A program made the position numbers and the translations under genes. Below the pieces are notes generated by a model. The model worked only from the letters and a program-made list of their open reading frames with translations, searched no databases and was not told where the DNA came from. DNA of 64,000 nucleotides from Mogibacterium sp. (lineage in GTDB: Bacteria; Bacillota; Clostridia; Peptostreptococcales; Anaerovoracaceae), in NCBI GenBank assembly GCA_024403035.1, contig JAKSSP010000002.1, positions 62,001-126,000 on the forward strand, read 5' to 3'. Below are positions 52,994-61,946 of this stretch, piece by piece (positions within the stretch are counted from its first letter, which is position 1; each line of letters opens with the position of its first letter).

Positions 52994-54214
52994 TTAACCG
53001 AAGTTAGTATCGAGCAGGTTGATGCCATCGATGTTGATGTTGAAGTACGGAGCTGATCTGTACTCGGATTCATGGAAGTATCCGTCAGAGATGACCTCTG
53101 TATCCGGAGCATAGTCAGGATCGGATTCAACGTCAGCCTGATACGAATCAAGAGTAGCGCCCTCAACTGTGAATGTGCTTGTGTCGAATACGTGGATCGA
53201 GCCGTCCTTGAGTCCAGCCTCTACCTCTTCAAGCTTAGCGGCAGTACCTTCAGCAGCAACGTCCTCGTTCAGCTCTGTAAGTTCAACAGAACCGGTATCG
53301 ATCGTTCCTGTCCAGTTGGTATCAAAGTTCTCGCCTTTCTGAACTGTCTCAGAAGCATACTTGAAGAACGGTGCCCAGTTGATCCTGGATGAGATGATGT
53401 AAGTGTTAGGACCAGCTTCCTTTGTGCTGCCGTTGTAGGATACGTTAGGGATTCCTGCGTTCTCGCATGCAGTAGGAGCTCCGAAGGAGTCAGCGTGCTG
53501 TGAGATCAGATCGCAGCCGCCCTGGATCAGCTTGTTGGCAGCTTCCTTTTCAGCGGTCTCATCATACCATGAACCTGTGAATGTAACATCCATCGTTACG
53601 TCAGGGCATACGCTCTTTGCGCCGAGATAGAACGATGTGTATCCGGAGATTACCTCAGCATAGGTGAATGCTCCGACATATCCCATCTTAGGTGTAGCGC
53701 CTTTGAGCTTTCCTGCATCCTTGAGCTCGTTGAGCTTCATGCCTGCAGCAACACCTGCGAGGTAACGTCCCTCATAGATAGCCGCGAAAGCATTGTGATA
53801 GTTGTCCTGTCCGGCTACGAGAGCCTTGTCGCCTGTGCAGCTTACGAACTGAACATCCGGGAACTCTGTTGCGGCCTGGAGCATATAGTCCTGATGACCG
53901 AACGAGTCGGAGAAGATCAGTTTGCAGCCGGCATCAGCAAGTTCAGCAGCTGCGTCGTAGCACTCCTGGCCTTCAGGAACGCCAGTCTTGATCATGTACT
54001 GATCTTCACTGAGTCCCAGTTCTCCCATGGCCTCTTTGAATCCGTTGATGAAGTTGAGGTCATATGTGGAGTTCTCGTCATGGAGGCAGATCAGAGCGAC
54101 CTTGAAGTCACCGGCATCGCCGCTTTCTTCACCGCCGCCACCGCCGCAGGCTGCCAACATTGGCATCATAACCATTACTAAGCAAACGATAAAAGCAATA
54201 AGTTTCTTCTTCAT
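52994..54214 (-). CDS. BMP family lipoprotein (nucleoside/purine-binding protein)
   Basis: About 406 residues. The signal peptide ends in MLAACGGGG (lipobox Cys near 25), followed by an acidic linker and a periplasmic-binding fold of the Bmp/PnrA/Med family (KVALICLHDENSTYDLNFINGFKEA). Known members bind purine nucleosides. I start it at 54214 (MKKKLIAF), with AGGAGG eight bases upstream; the longer frame from 54274 lies in the leader. It is the first gene of the transporter operon, behind a strong promoter and a structured leader. Confidence 0.92.
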   Translation of the reverse strand: MKKKLIAFIVCLVMVMMPMLAACGGGGGEESGDAGDFKVALICLHDENSTYDLNFINGFKEAMGELGLSEDQYMIKTGVPEGQECYDAAAELADAGCKLIFSDSFGHQDYMLQAATEFPDVQFVSCTGDKALVAGQDNYHNAFAAIYEGRYLAGVAAGMKLNELKDAGKLKGATPKMGYVGAFTYAEVISGYTSFYLGAKSVCPDVTMDVTFTGSWYDETAEKEAANKLIQGGCDLISQHADSFGAPTACENAGIPNVSYNGSTKEAGPNTYIISSRINWAPFFKYASETVQKGENFDTNWTGTIDTGSVELTELNEDVAAEGTAAKLEEVEAGLKDGSIHVFDTSTFTVEGATLDSYQADVESDPDYAPDTEVISDGYFHESEYRSAPYFNINIDGINLLDTNFG

Positions 54215-54252
54215 AAAATTATCCTCCTGTTTACACACACATATGGATAGTG

Positions 54253-54295
54253 ATCTGCCCCGTTCAAAGAACATTTCCCGAACGTATCAGCAGAT
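54253..54295 (-). ncRNA. Two-tier hairpin in the binding-protein leader (candidate regulatory RNA)
   Basis: On the minus strand AUCUGC pairs with GCAGAU (outer stem), CGUUC pairs with GAACG (inner stem), with an asymmetric internal loop UGAUA opposite GG and a 14-base apical loop. It begins about 12 bases after the predicted transcription start and ends 39 bases before the ATG. It is not followed by a T-run, so it is not a terminator. It could be a small aptamer or an mRNA-stabilising element; I do not recognise a known class. Confidence 0.35.
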
Positions 54296-54313
54296 AAAAC
54301 TCATTATGACTTA

Positions 54314-54342
54314 ATTATAATTCTTAGAATCCGTAAAGACAA
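54314..54342 (-). promoter_or_regulatory. Promoter of the BMP transporter operon with flanking inverted repeat
   Basis: Minus-strand TTGTCT and TATAAT spaced by 17 bases. AATTCTTA (54319-54326) and TAAGAATT (54343-54350) form a perfect 8-bp inverted repeat with a 16-base spacer that brackets the promoter, so a dimeric repressor or activator could bind here. Confidence 0.6.
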
Positions 54343-54352
54343 TAAGAATTGT

Positions 54353-54365
54353 TAAAACAGTTTTA
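54353..54365. promoter_or_regulatory. TAAAAC-A-GTTTTA palindrome upstream of the BMP promoter
   Basis: A perfect 6+6 palindrome 10 bases upstream of the -35 box. The same 13-base pattern occurs twice near the MoeA-like gene (46205-46217 and 46293-46305). Candidate operator of a regulon covering purine transport and molybdenum cofactor delivery. The rest of the 230-base gap (54366-54446) shows only an imperfect GC-rich hairpin at 54402-54430. Confidence 0.45.
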
Positions 54366-54446
54366 TGTTTTGAGCTAAGCAAACACGTGTCTGAAACGAA
54401 CCAAGGGGGCTGCGCGATGCAGTCTCCTTTGTTATTTAACACAGTT

Positions 54447-55919
54447 TTACAGTTTCTTGAGCAGGCCTGTAGCCTCGTTGAACTCGTTGATGAGTTCATC
54501 GACTTTTTCTCTCTCTTTTCTGAGGGCGCCCCAGGTATTTGCTTCGTCGTACCACAGTGCGTTGATCTCATCAACAGTCTTGCCCTGCTGCTCGACCCAT
54601 GTGTAGTACTTGAGGTTGTGGATCCTCTTGCGATCCTTGTATGTCAGCTCCATGAGGTTGTCATCCTTCTCATCAAGGATGTGCTTGTTGTAATGGAGAG
54701 CAGCCTTCTCGTGAGTGTACTCACCCTGCTCATCCTGGAGCTCCTTGATCCTGGACTGGTACATTACCGCGGAGTCTGTCATTACTGTTGCCAGTACGTC
54801 ATTCTCTGTCAGCTCATAGTACTTGGCCATCTTGATGCAGCAGAGCAGGTTAGCTATGCCGCTGATACCGAAGTATCCAAGAAGATCGACGAGTTCAGGA
54901 TCGACTCCCTGCTCCTTAAGGTAGTCGCGGCCGACTTTCTCGTTGAAGAGTCTGAGGAGGTTCTGGGAATCCTCGTCGTCGATGGCGATGACCATATCAG
55001 TGTTCTTGATGTTGTGGATCCAAGGAACATGCTTGTCGCCGATACCTTCGATACGGTGTGCACCGAATCCGTTGTCGAGGAGTGTCGGGCACTGGAGAGC
55101 TTCGCCTACTGCGAGCTTGGCTGTCGGATAGAGTTCTTTTAGTCTGTCGCCGGAAGCCATTGTGCCTGCAGAGCCGGATGTGAAGGCAGCGCCTGCAAAT
55201 CTGTCGCCAGGCCTCTTCATCTCTTCGAATGCTTCTGCGATGGCGTTACCTGTTACATTGTAGTGCCACATGTAGTTGCCCATCTGCTCGAACTGGTTGA
55301 GGATCCATACGTCTTCTCTTGTAGCTCTCAGCTCATGAGTCTTGTCGAAGATCTCCTTTACGTTGGACTCAGTACCAGGTGTCGCGATAACTTCGCTGGC
55401 AACGTTCTTGAGCCAGTCGAATCTCTCACGGCTCATGCCCTCAGGCAGGATGGCTACGGAATAAACTCCAAGGAGAGCGCTGTCGAACGCGCCGCCTCTA
55501 CAGTAGTTACCCGTCGAAGGCCATACAGCCTTATGATAGCCCGTGTCGAACTGGCCTGTTACGAGCTCAGGCACGAGGCAGCCGTAAGAAGCTCCTACCT
55601 TGTGGCAGCCTGTCGGGAACCACTTGCCGATCATGCAGATGATGCGGCACTTTACGCCTGACAGTTCAGGCGGGATCACGATGTAGTTAGGACCGTGGAA
55701 GAGTCCGCCGGAATCCTTCTGCTCGTTCTTCCATGTGATACGGAAGAGGTTTACAGGATCGATGTCCCAGAGACCGACGCCTTTCAGCTTTTCAAGGATC
55801 TTTTCAGGGACTTTTTCAGGATGCATCTGCTGATCGATGGTCGGCAGAATGATGTTCTGGGCCTTAGCACGCTCGATGTTGTTCTTCAAGCCCTTTTCAT
55901 AGATGGTAAGATCAAGCAT
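54447..55919 (-). CDS. Fold-type II PLP-dependent enzyme (cysteine synthase/ammonia-lyase superfamily)
   Basis: A 490-residue tryptophan-synthase-beta-like PLP enzyme. The probable Schiff-base lysine is in TGCHKVGASYG near 103 and a phosphate-binding loop variant STGNYCRGGAF lies near 135, with TSGSAGTMASG near 245 as second phosphate-binding glycine-rich segment. It is longer than cysteine synthase (about 310) and YgeX (about 400). The exact reaction is unknown. It has its own promoter, with a motif shared only with ygeW, which makes a role in the same pathway likely; a lyase producing a 2-keto acid and ammonia from diaminopropionate or a similar amino acid is one candidate. Ribosome site GGAGG. 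Confidence 0.82.
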   Translation of the reverse strand: MLDLTIYEKGLKNNIERAKAQNIILPTIDQQMHPEKVPEKILEKLKGVGLWDIDPVNLFRITWKNEQKDSGGLFHGPNYIVIPPELSGVKCRIICMIGKWFPTGCHKVGASYGCLVPELVTGQFDTGYHKAVWPSTGNYCRGGAFDSALLGVYSVAILPEGMSRERFDWLKNVASEVIATPGTESNVKEIFDKTHELRATREDVWILNQFEQMGNYMWHYNVTGNAIAEAFEEMKRPGDRFAGAAFTSGSAGTMASGDRLKELYPTAKLAVGEALQCPTLLDNGFGAHRIEGIGDKHVPWIHNIKNTDMVIAIDDEDSQNLLRLFNEKVGRDYLKEQGVDPELVDLLGYFGISGIANLLCCIKMAKYYELTENDVLATVMTDSAVMYQSRIKELQDEQGEYTHEKAALHYNKHILDEKDDNLMELTYKDRKRIHNLKYYTWVEQQGKTVDEINALWYDEANTWGALRKEREKVDELINEFNEATGLLKKL

Positions 55920-55957
55920 TTTGTACCTCCGTGAAAATATAGTAATAACCGTGTATT

Positions 55958-55992
55958 TCTAAAATGTTTTTTGATATCTAGTATATTTTTAT
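55958..55992 (-). promoter_or_regulatory. AT-rich element shared with the ygeW promoter
   Basis: TCTAAAATGTTTTTTG and TATTTTTAT (plus-strand reading), start positions 26 bases apart, directly downstream of the -10 box in the direction of transcription. It aligns with 20950-20985 at ygeW with one single-base gap. Confidence 0.4.
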
Positions 55993-56019
55993 GATGCCAA
56001 AAACTTTTTTATATGTCAA
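55991..56019 (-). promoter_or_regulatory. Promoter of the PLP enzyme gene
   Basis: Minus-strand consensus TTGACA and a weak CATCAT box with 17 bases between them. The perfect -35 with a poor -10 suggests that an activator or other control is needed. Confidence 0.5.
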
Positions 56020-56028
56020 CAAAGAAAT

Positions 56029-57261
56029 CTATTTGTTGAGCTCTTCATAGACCTTGCGGAACTTGTCGATATCCGGCTCCAGTTTGATAGGCTCACCGGC
56101 AGCTTTTATGCCGTTCGCGGTGTCCTTAAGGCCATTGCCTGTGACTATCGCCACCACTGTAGCGTCAGCAGGGATCTTCCCTTCTCTGCACAGCTTTGAA
56201 AGTCCGGCCATTCCCGTTACTCCGGCAGGTTCACCGAAGACTCCGCACTCGCGTCCCGTCACTCTCATGGCCTCGAGTATCTCGTCGTCAGTGACTTCCA
56301 CAGGTATTCCGCCGGACTCAATGATAGCATTGATGGCCTTGTCTGCGTTGCGCGGTACTCCGACAGAGATCGAATCGGCCAGGGTGTTCTCTTCCATAGG
56401 CTCCCAAGGCTCGCCTGTACGTACCGCCCTGTTGATTGGGCATGTATTGACGGACTGCACCGAGATCAGCTTAGGCAGCTTGTCGGTGAAGCCGGCTTCG
56501 TACAGATCTTTGAATCCTTTCCAGACTCCGGCGATGGTGCATCCGTCTCCTACGGAAAGCGCCACATAATCAGGGATCTTCCATCCGAGCTGCTCGGCTA
56601 TCTCAAGAGCGACAGTCTTTTTGCCTTCCATAAGGTAGCAGTTGATCGCTGCGTTCCTGTTGTACCATCCGTATTCATTGATGGCGTCTTTTGAGAGCTC
56701 GAATGTCTCCTCGTAGTTGCCCTTGACAGAGATTACCGTAGCTCCGAAGATCAGCAGCTGAGCTACCTTTCCGATCGGTGCCCTTTCTGGAACGAAGATG
56801 TAAGTCTTGAGTCCCGCTGCAGCTGCATTGCCGGCAAGTGAACTCGCGGCATTGCCTGTTGACGAGCAAGCGATAGTGTCATAGCCGGCTTCTATCGCCT
56901 TGGCTACTCCCATAGAACTGGCTCTGTCCTTAAGGGACGCTGTCGGGTTTAGTCCGTCGTCTTTGAGCCAGAACTTGCGGATACCCAGTTTCTCTGCCAT
57001 GCGTGGTTCCTCATAGAGCGGCGACCAGCCTACTCTGAGCGGCGGCTGCACGGTTTCTTCCTCGACCGGGAGGAACGGACGGTAGCGCCACATAGTATAG
57101 TTGTCGCTCGCCTCGATGTCCGCAGGGCTGAAGTTCTTTTTGATGTAATCGTAATCATAAACTACATCAAGAATGCCTCCGCACTCGCATGTGGTGGCGT
57201 CAGGGAGTGCTTCGTACTCCTTGCCGCACTTAATGCATTTAAGATATTTTACGTTTTTCAT
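56029..57261 (-). CDS. Threonine synthase-like PLP enzyme
   Basis: A 410-residue fold-type II PLP enzyme of the threonine synthase family (class with N-terminal zinc ribbon). Cysteines CIKC near 9-12 and CEC near 25-27 form the ribbon. The PLP lysine is in NPTASLKDRAS near 112, the SSTGNAASSLAG phosphate loop near 135, and GDGCTIAG near 240. Threonine synthase makes threonine from phosphohomoserine, but no thrA or thrB gene is close and the paralogues also include 2,3-diaminopropionate and other beta-replacement or lyase enzymes. With the PLP gene following it and the FAD gene before it, a catabolic function is possible. Confidence 0.82.
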   Translation of the reverse strand: MKNVKYLKCIKCGKEYEALPDATTCECGGILDVVYDYDYIKKNFSPADIEASDNYTMWRYRPFLPVEEETVQPPLRVGWSPLYEEPRMAEKLGIRKFWLKDDGLNPTASLKDRASSMGVAKAIEAGYDTIACSSTGNAASSLAGNAAAAGLKTYIFVPERAPIGKVAQLLIFGATVISVKGNYEETFELSKDAINEYGWYNRNAAINCYLMEGKKTVALEIAEQLGWKIPDYVALSVGDGCTIAGVWKGFKDLYEAGFTDKLPKLISVQSVNTCPINRAVRTGEPWEPMEENTLADSISVGVPRNADKAINAIIESGGIPVEVTDDEILEAMRVTGRECGVFGEPAGVTGMAGLSKLCREGKIPADATVVAIVTGNGLKDTANGIKAAGEPIKLEPDIDKFRKVYEELNK

Positions 57262-57282
57262 GGATGCTCCTGCTCCTTTCGT

Positions 57283-58659
57283 TTATGCCTGCATCGACTT
57301 TAAGATATCTCTGGCCACGAACACGCCGCTCGCTGACGCGTGCGACAGTGAATGCGTGACACCGCTGCCGTCTCCTATCATGTAGAGACCGCTGTATTTC
57401 GTCTCCAGGCGCTCGTTCACTTTGACTTCCATGTTGTAGAACTTGACTTCAACGCCGTAGAGAAGTGTATCGTCGTTTGCCGTGCCCGGCGCTATCTTGT
57501 CGAGCGCGTATATCATCTCGATTATGCCATCGAGTATCCTCTTAGGGAGTACAAGGCTGAGGTCGCCCGGTTCCGCCTTGAGTGTCGGTACAACAAAGCT
57601 GTCGGCCAGACGCTTGTAATTGGTGCGTCTTCCTCGGATGAGGTCGCCAAATCTCTGAACAATGACTCCGCCGCCCAGCATGTTGGAAAGCCTTGCTATG
57701 CTCTCGCCGTATCCGTTGCTGTCCTTGAACGGATATGAGAAGTGTTTGGCCACCAGCAGAGCAAAGTTGGTCATATCGGTCTGCTTGGCAGGGTCCTCAT
57801 AGCTGTGGCCGTTAACAGTCACGATGCCGTTGGTGTTCTCAGTTACGACGCTTCCACGCGGATTCATGCAGAATGTCCTGACCTTATCTTCGAATTTTTC
57901 GGTTTTATAAACGATCTTGCTCTCGTAAAGCTCATCCGTGATATGCGAGAACAGCTCTGCGGGGATCTCCACTCTGACTCCTAGATCCACTCTGTTGGAC
58001 TCTGTCGGGATGTCCAGAGCGCTGCAGATCTCCTCCATCCACTTGCTTCCGCTGCGTCCGACTGACACGATGCATTTTTTGCAGGTGAAGCTCTCAGCAC
58101 CGGCAGTCACCATGTACCCGCCGTCTATAACGTCTATTTTCGTCACAGGAGTGCGGAACCTGAAGTCCACCTTGTCCTTGAGCTCATCATACAGCTTTCC
58201 GAGCACTATGTAATTTATGTCGGTGCCCAGGTGCCTGACGGACGCGTCAAGGAGAATAAGATCGTTCTGGCGGCACAGCTTCTTGAACGATGAATTCGCT
58301 GTCGTGTAAAGCTTAGTGCCCGCACCGCCGTGCGCCACGTTGATCGAGTCGACATACTCCATGAGACGTATCGCCTCTTCCTTGCCTACATACTCGTGGA
58401 GAGTTCCGCCAAAGTCATTCGTGATGTTGTATTTGCCGTCCGAAAAAGCGCCCGCTCCGCCGAATCCGCTCATGATTGAGCAGCTCTCGCAGTTGATGCA
58501 TGTCTTGATCTTGTCGCCGTCTATCGGGCATTTCCTCTCCTCGAGCTTCTTGCCTGCTTCGAACACGCCTACCTTGAGGCCTTTATCTTCTTTGGTGAGT
58601 TCGTACGCGGCGTAGATGCCGCCCGGTCCTGCACCGATAATAATTACATCATAATCCAT
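57283..58659 (-). CDS. FAD-dependent dehydrogenase (COG2509 type)
   Basis: A 458-residue flavoprotein starting with the dinucleotide motif VIIIGAGPGGIYAA and ending with a YMIGDGSGVTHSLSHA FAD-site motif. A cysteine set CPIDG...CINCESC near 47-64 precedes SGFGGAGAFSDGK, the hallmark of this uncharacterised NAD(FAD)-utilising dehydrogenase group. No substrate can be named. It shares an apparent operon with the OFA transporter and the threonine synthase-like gene. Ribosome site AAAGGG. Confidence 0.8.
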   Translation of the reverse strand: MDYDVIIIGAGPGGIYAAYELTKEDKGLKVGVFEAGKKLEERKCPIDGDKIKTCINCESCSIMSGFGGAGAFSDGKYNITNDFGGTLHEYVGKEEAIRLMEYVDSINVAHGGAGTKLYTTANSSFKKLCRQNDLILLDASVRHLGTDINYIVLGKLYDELKDKVDFRFRTPVTKIDVIDGGYMVTAGAESFTCKKCIVSVGRSGSKWMEEICSALDIPTESNRVDLGVRVEIPAELFSHITDELYESKIVYKTEKFEDKVRTFCMNPRGSVVTENTNGIVTVNGHSYEDPAKQTDMTNFALLVAKHFSYPFKDSNGYGESIARLSNMLGGGVIVQRFGDLIRGRRTNYKRLADSFVVPTLKAEPGDLSLVLPKRILDGIIEMIYALDKIAPGTANDDTLLYGVEVKFYNMEVKVNERLETKYSGLYMIGDGSGVTHSLSHASASGVFVARDILKSMQA

Positions 58660-58671
58660 ATAGTTCCCTTT

Positions 58672-59901
58672 CTATCTCTCATCCCTGCTAGCTCTGTTGA
58701 GAAGCAGCCAGAATGCCGCCGCTGCCAGAGAAAACGCTATTATCACGTAAAAGTTTGTCTGATAACTGCCTCCCGCTGACTCAAGGAGAGCCGACGATAT
58801 CATCGGACCTATGGTCGCGGCAGGTATCAGGCTGAAGTTCGCGATGCTGAAGTTGGTCGGGAAATTGGCAGGGCCGAAGGCCTTGTTGATATACGCTGAC
58901 GTTATGGTCGGGCAGCCTCCGTAAGCCAGTCCCACAAACACCAGACCGAAAAGTATAAATATATATTTGCCGCTCATGCCGCCCAGCGTCAGCAGTATGC
59001 CCGCAGCCAGCATGAACGCGTTGTTGACAAGCGTTGAGAAGAAGCGTCCGCGTCTGTCAAAGTTATTGCCCGCAATGATGCGCCCTGCACCATTGAAGAG
59101 CGACACTATCATGCCCAGTATCGCAGCTCCTCCGAAGGCGACTGAGATATTGGCCGCGCTGTTTATGACCAGCAGGCCTGCCGCGTTCAGCAGTATCGCC
59201 CAAATGACAAAGAACCAGAACTTCGCTGTCTTCATCATTTCACCGGCAGTATAGTTGCGGACTTCAGTTTCGCCGGCAGCGTCCTTCTTTACGGAAAGAC
59301 CCGCAAGCGCGGCGCTGTCTTCTGCTGTCGGAGACTTGATGATGGCCGCTGCCAGTACGCAGACTGCACAGATCGCGATGCCCAGTATCCTGAATACTGT
59401 AAGTAGTCCCATTGAGCCTATCATGGAGTTCACGACTGACCCCAGGACCAGCCCGCCAAGGCCAAAGCCCATCAGCATTATGCCGGAAGCCAGTCCCACC
59501 TTGTCCGGGAACCACTTGTTTATGGTGCCTATGACTCCGTTGTAGGCAACTCCTACTCCGCCGCCTCCGAATACTCCATAGAAAATGTACAGCATCGTGA
59601 GGCTCGTTCCCGGCGAATCGGCTTTCATCATGGAGACCACGAAGAAACCGGCAAGCAGCATCACAGCGGATATGAGCATCCTGATTCCTATGCTGAGTTT
59701 TTTGCTCAGTACTCCGCCGGCGAATCCGCCGAGGCAGAAAAATATCATTGAAATAGTAAATGTCAGTGACAGTTGCGAGATGCTCCAGTCAGGATACATC
59801 TCTCCGAAAGGCGTCCTGAAGATGGACCAGGCGTAAATGAGGCCAAGAAACAACAGCATCAGCGTACCCATTCCGAGGTACAACCATCTCTTGTTACTCA
59901 T
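58672..59901 (-). CDS. OFA family MFS transporter (oxalate/formate antiporter type)
   Basis: A 409-residue 12-TM permease with the OFA-type N-terminus (WLYLGMGTLMLLFLGLIYAWS) and GVGVAYNGVIGTINKWFPDK near 120. OFA carriers exchange carboxylates such as oxalate and formate. Here it may export a carboxylate end product or import a substrate for the PLP enzymes. The start is in an overlap with the DUF975 stop; ribosome site AGGAGGG. Confidence 0.85.
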   Translation of the reverse strand: MSNKRWLYLGMGTLMLLFLGLIYAWSIFRTPFGEMYPDWSISQLSLTFTISMIFFCLGGFAGGVLSKKLSIGIRMLISAVMLLAGFFVVSMMKADSPGTSLTMLYIFYGVFGGGGVGVAYNGVIGTINKWFPDKVGLASGIMLMGFGLGGLVLGSVVNSMIGSMGLLTVFRILGIAICAVCVLAAAIIKSPTAEDSAALAGLSVKKDAAGETEVRNYTAGEMMKTAKFWFFVIWAILLNAAGLLVINSAANISVAFGGAAILGMIVSLFNGAGRIIAGNNFDRRGRFFSTLVNNAFMLAAGILLTLGGMSGKYIFILFGLVFVGLAYGGCPTITSAYINKAFGPANFPTNFSIANFSLIPAATIGPMISSALLESAGGSYQTNFYVIIAFSLAAAAFWLLLNRASRDER

Positions 59902-60772
59902 TCATGCCCTCCTGATCGAATACAAACTCCACTTCAGGAGCTTCCTCTTTAACCGGCTCTGCAGGCGCGGCGATCTCTGACGGTCTGCCGCTGAGAGTCA
60001 GATAGAGCTCAGCGTCCGTCGCTGCCTGATAAGGGTTAGTGAATACGATGTTGAGTATGCCCAGCGTGAATGCTCCCAGGATCTTCCATCCGATGAATGA
60101 AAGGTCGAGTACGAACGAAGCCCACTTGCTTCCGTCCATCATCTCAGCCGACTGCTTTCTTGCTTCAGCGCCCTTTATTGTCGGATTCTCGCTGATGATA
60201 TACGGCACAAGTCTCCAGCAATATGCCTTATATATGCCCGGGAAGATCAGAAGCAGGCACCACAGGACCGTGAATATGCCCGTGGTGAACATCGACCCGA
60301 CTACCTTCATATAATTCTCGTTGAACGCCAGACCCACATTGTTTTTATTGAGGCTGGTAGTCTGATCATCTGCGTTGTCTATAAAGAATTTATGCAGGCC
60401 CACCTGCAGCGGGTTCAGAAGGAACGCGCCCAGCGCCAGACCTAATGCCAGCGCGATGAGAACGACTACGATGATGACCGCGGCAAATACAGGGGTCAAT
60501 ATCCCGCTTCCATTTGGGGACTCCTCTATGCCAAAGTCTGTCGAGCCGTCATAATAATCATCGCCGATGTCTTCAAACAGGTCATCGACGTCCTGCGAAT
60601 AATTGCTGTTATTGTTTATGTTTTTCTGGACATTATTATAGCTGGAGCCCGCAGAGCCCACTCCGCCCGCGCCGGTAGCTATCATCAGCAGAAGAGCTGC
60701 TATTATGCATGTAACACGGTTGGCTCTGTAAGCCGCTTTACCCTTTGCTTTAAGTTCCTTTCGATCCCACAT
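59894..60772 (-). CDS. DUF975 family membrane protein
   Basis: A 292-residue protein with five to six hydrophobic segments and the DUF975 start WDRKELKAKGKAAYRAN. An Asn/Ser/Asp-rich hydrophilic loop of about 50 residues (near 48-90) separates the first two segments. The C-terminus is acidic and proline-rich. Function unknown. Ribosome site AAAGGAG. The gap to azlC (60773-60916) is divergent and AT-rich, with no confident promoter for either side. Confidence 0.82.
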   Translation of the reverse strand: MWDRKELKAKGKAAYRANRVTCIIAALLLMIATGAGGVGSAGSSYNNVQKNINNNSNYSQDVDDLFEDIGDDYYDGSTDFGIEESPNGSGILTPVFAAVIIVVVLIALALGLALGAFLLNPLQVGLHKFFIDNADDQTTSLNKNNVGLAFNENYMKVVGSMFTTGIFTVLWCLLLIFPGIYKAYCWRLVPYIISENPTIKGAEARKQSAEMMDGSKWASFVLDLSFIGWKILGAFTLGILNIVFTNPYQAATDAELYLTLSGRPSEIAAPAEPVKEEAPEVEFVFDQEGMNE

Positions 60773-60916
60773 AATGTTCTCCTTTCATTACATAATCATA
60801 CATAATAATATTAGCACATCGCGGTCTTATTATCGACAAGCAAATGCGACTAACATTGCATGAATAAGTCCAAAGTGTTAAAGTTTGAAAAAGCAAAAAC
60901 TACTGAAGGGCATGGG

Positions 60917-61651
60917 ATGGAAAAAGGACGCGATATTTTCATTCAGGGATACAGACACGGCATTCCGATCGGACTCGGATACTTTGCCGTGGCTTTTTCT
61001 TTGGGAATAGCTGCCCGTGATTACGGTTTCAGCGCTGCTCAGGGTTTCTTATCCAGCCTGTTCACCTACGCTTCGGCCGGTCAGTACATGGGATTCGCGC
61101 TTTACGCTGCCAACACTACTTTCGCCGAGCTGATACTGCTGACATTCATCATCAATGCCAGATATATCCTGATGGGATTTGCTCTGAACCAGCGCATGCC
61201 TGAAGGCACACCTCTCAGAACCAGGCTTCTGGTGGGAAGCTGCATCACCGACGAAATATTCGGGATCACAATAGCTAGACCGGGCGTTCCTACGCCTTAC
61301 TATACATTCGGCGCTCTGATCGCCGCGGTGCCGCTCTGGGCGCTGGGGACCGCGTGCGGCATCTCCATGGGAAACATATTGCCGGCAAGGATAGTAAGCG
61401 CGCTCAGCGTCGCACTCTTCGGCATGTTTATCGCAGTCATCATACCGCCTGCCCGCAAGGACAAGGCAGTCCTGGGCGCGGTAATGATAAGCTTTGCCTG
61501 CTCATACGCGGCAGTAAAGCTTCCTTTCATCTCGAACCTTTCGCAGGGCAACCGCACGATACTCCTGACAGTGGTCATCTCTGCTGTCTTTGCCATGCTC
61601 TTCCCAAGGAAGACCGAGGAAGCGGAAGGAGGTGCCGTGGATGCAGATTAA
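60917..61651 (+). CDS. azlC: AzlC family branched-chain amino acid exporter large subunit
   Basis: A 244-residue permease with seven or eight hydrophobic segments and the AzlC opening GYRHGIPIGLGYFAVAFSLG. With AzlD it exports branched-chain amino acids or analogues. I start it at 60917 (MEKGRDIF) because GAAGGG is six bases upstream; the in-frame ATG at 60860 has no ribosome site. It overlaps azlD by 11 bases. Confidence 0.92.
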   Translation: MEKGRDIFIQGYRHGIPIGLGYFAVAFSLGIAARDYGFSAAQGFLSSLFTYASAGQYMGFALYAANTTFAELILLTFIINARYILMGFALNQRMPEGTPLRTRLLVGSCITDEIFGITIARPGVPTPYYTFGALIAAVPLWALGTACGISMGNILPARIVSALSVALFGMFIAVIIPPARKDKAVLGAVMISFACSYAAVKLPFISNLSQGNRTILLTVVISAVFAMLFPRKTEEAEGGAVDAD

Positions 61652-61946
61652 TGTGTATCTGTACATCTTCGTGATGGCCTTCGCGACATGGCTTATGCGT
61701 GTCGCTGCTTCGCTCATAATGAAAAAACCGATACAGAATCGGTTCTTTCAGTCGTTTCTTTATTATGTTCCGTATGTGACTCTCGCGGTCATGACATTCC
61801 CTGCCATAGTGGAGGCAACTCAGTCGCCTCTCGCGGGAGCCGCCGCGCTGATAGTCTGCATAGGCGCCGCCTGGTTCGGTCAGGGGCTTTTCACCGTGGC
61901 CGTCCTCGGCTGCGTTACGGTGCTGGTGCTTGAGCTGTTCCTCTAG
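61641..61946 (+). CDS. azlD: AzlD family branched-chain amino acid exporter small subunit
   Basis: A 101-residue protein with four hydrophobic segments and the FATWLMRV motif near 15. It is the small partner of AzlC. Start at 61641 is set by AAGGAGG nine bases upstream; the longer frame from 61590 would lie within azlC. Its stop TAG overlaps the galK stop on the opposite strand. Confidence 0.9.
   Translation: MQINVYLYIFVMAFATWLMRVAASLIMKKPIQNRFFQSFLYYVPYVTLAVMTFPAIVEATQSPLAGAAALIVCIGAAWFGQGLFTVAVLGCVTVLVLELFL

Noticed and set aside
54402..54430. Terminator after the PLP enzyme gene
   Set aside because: The GC-rich inverted repeat has two mismatches and no T-run on the minus strand.
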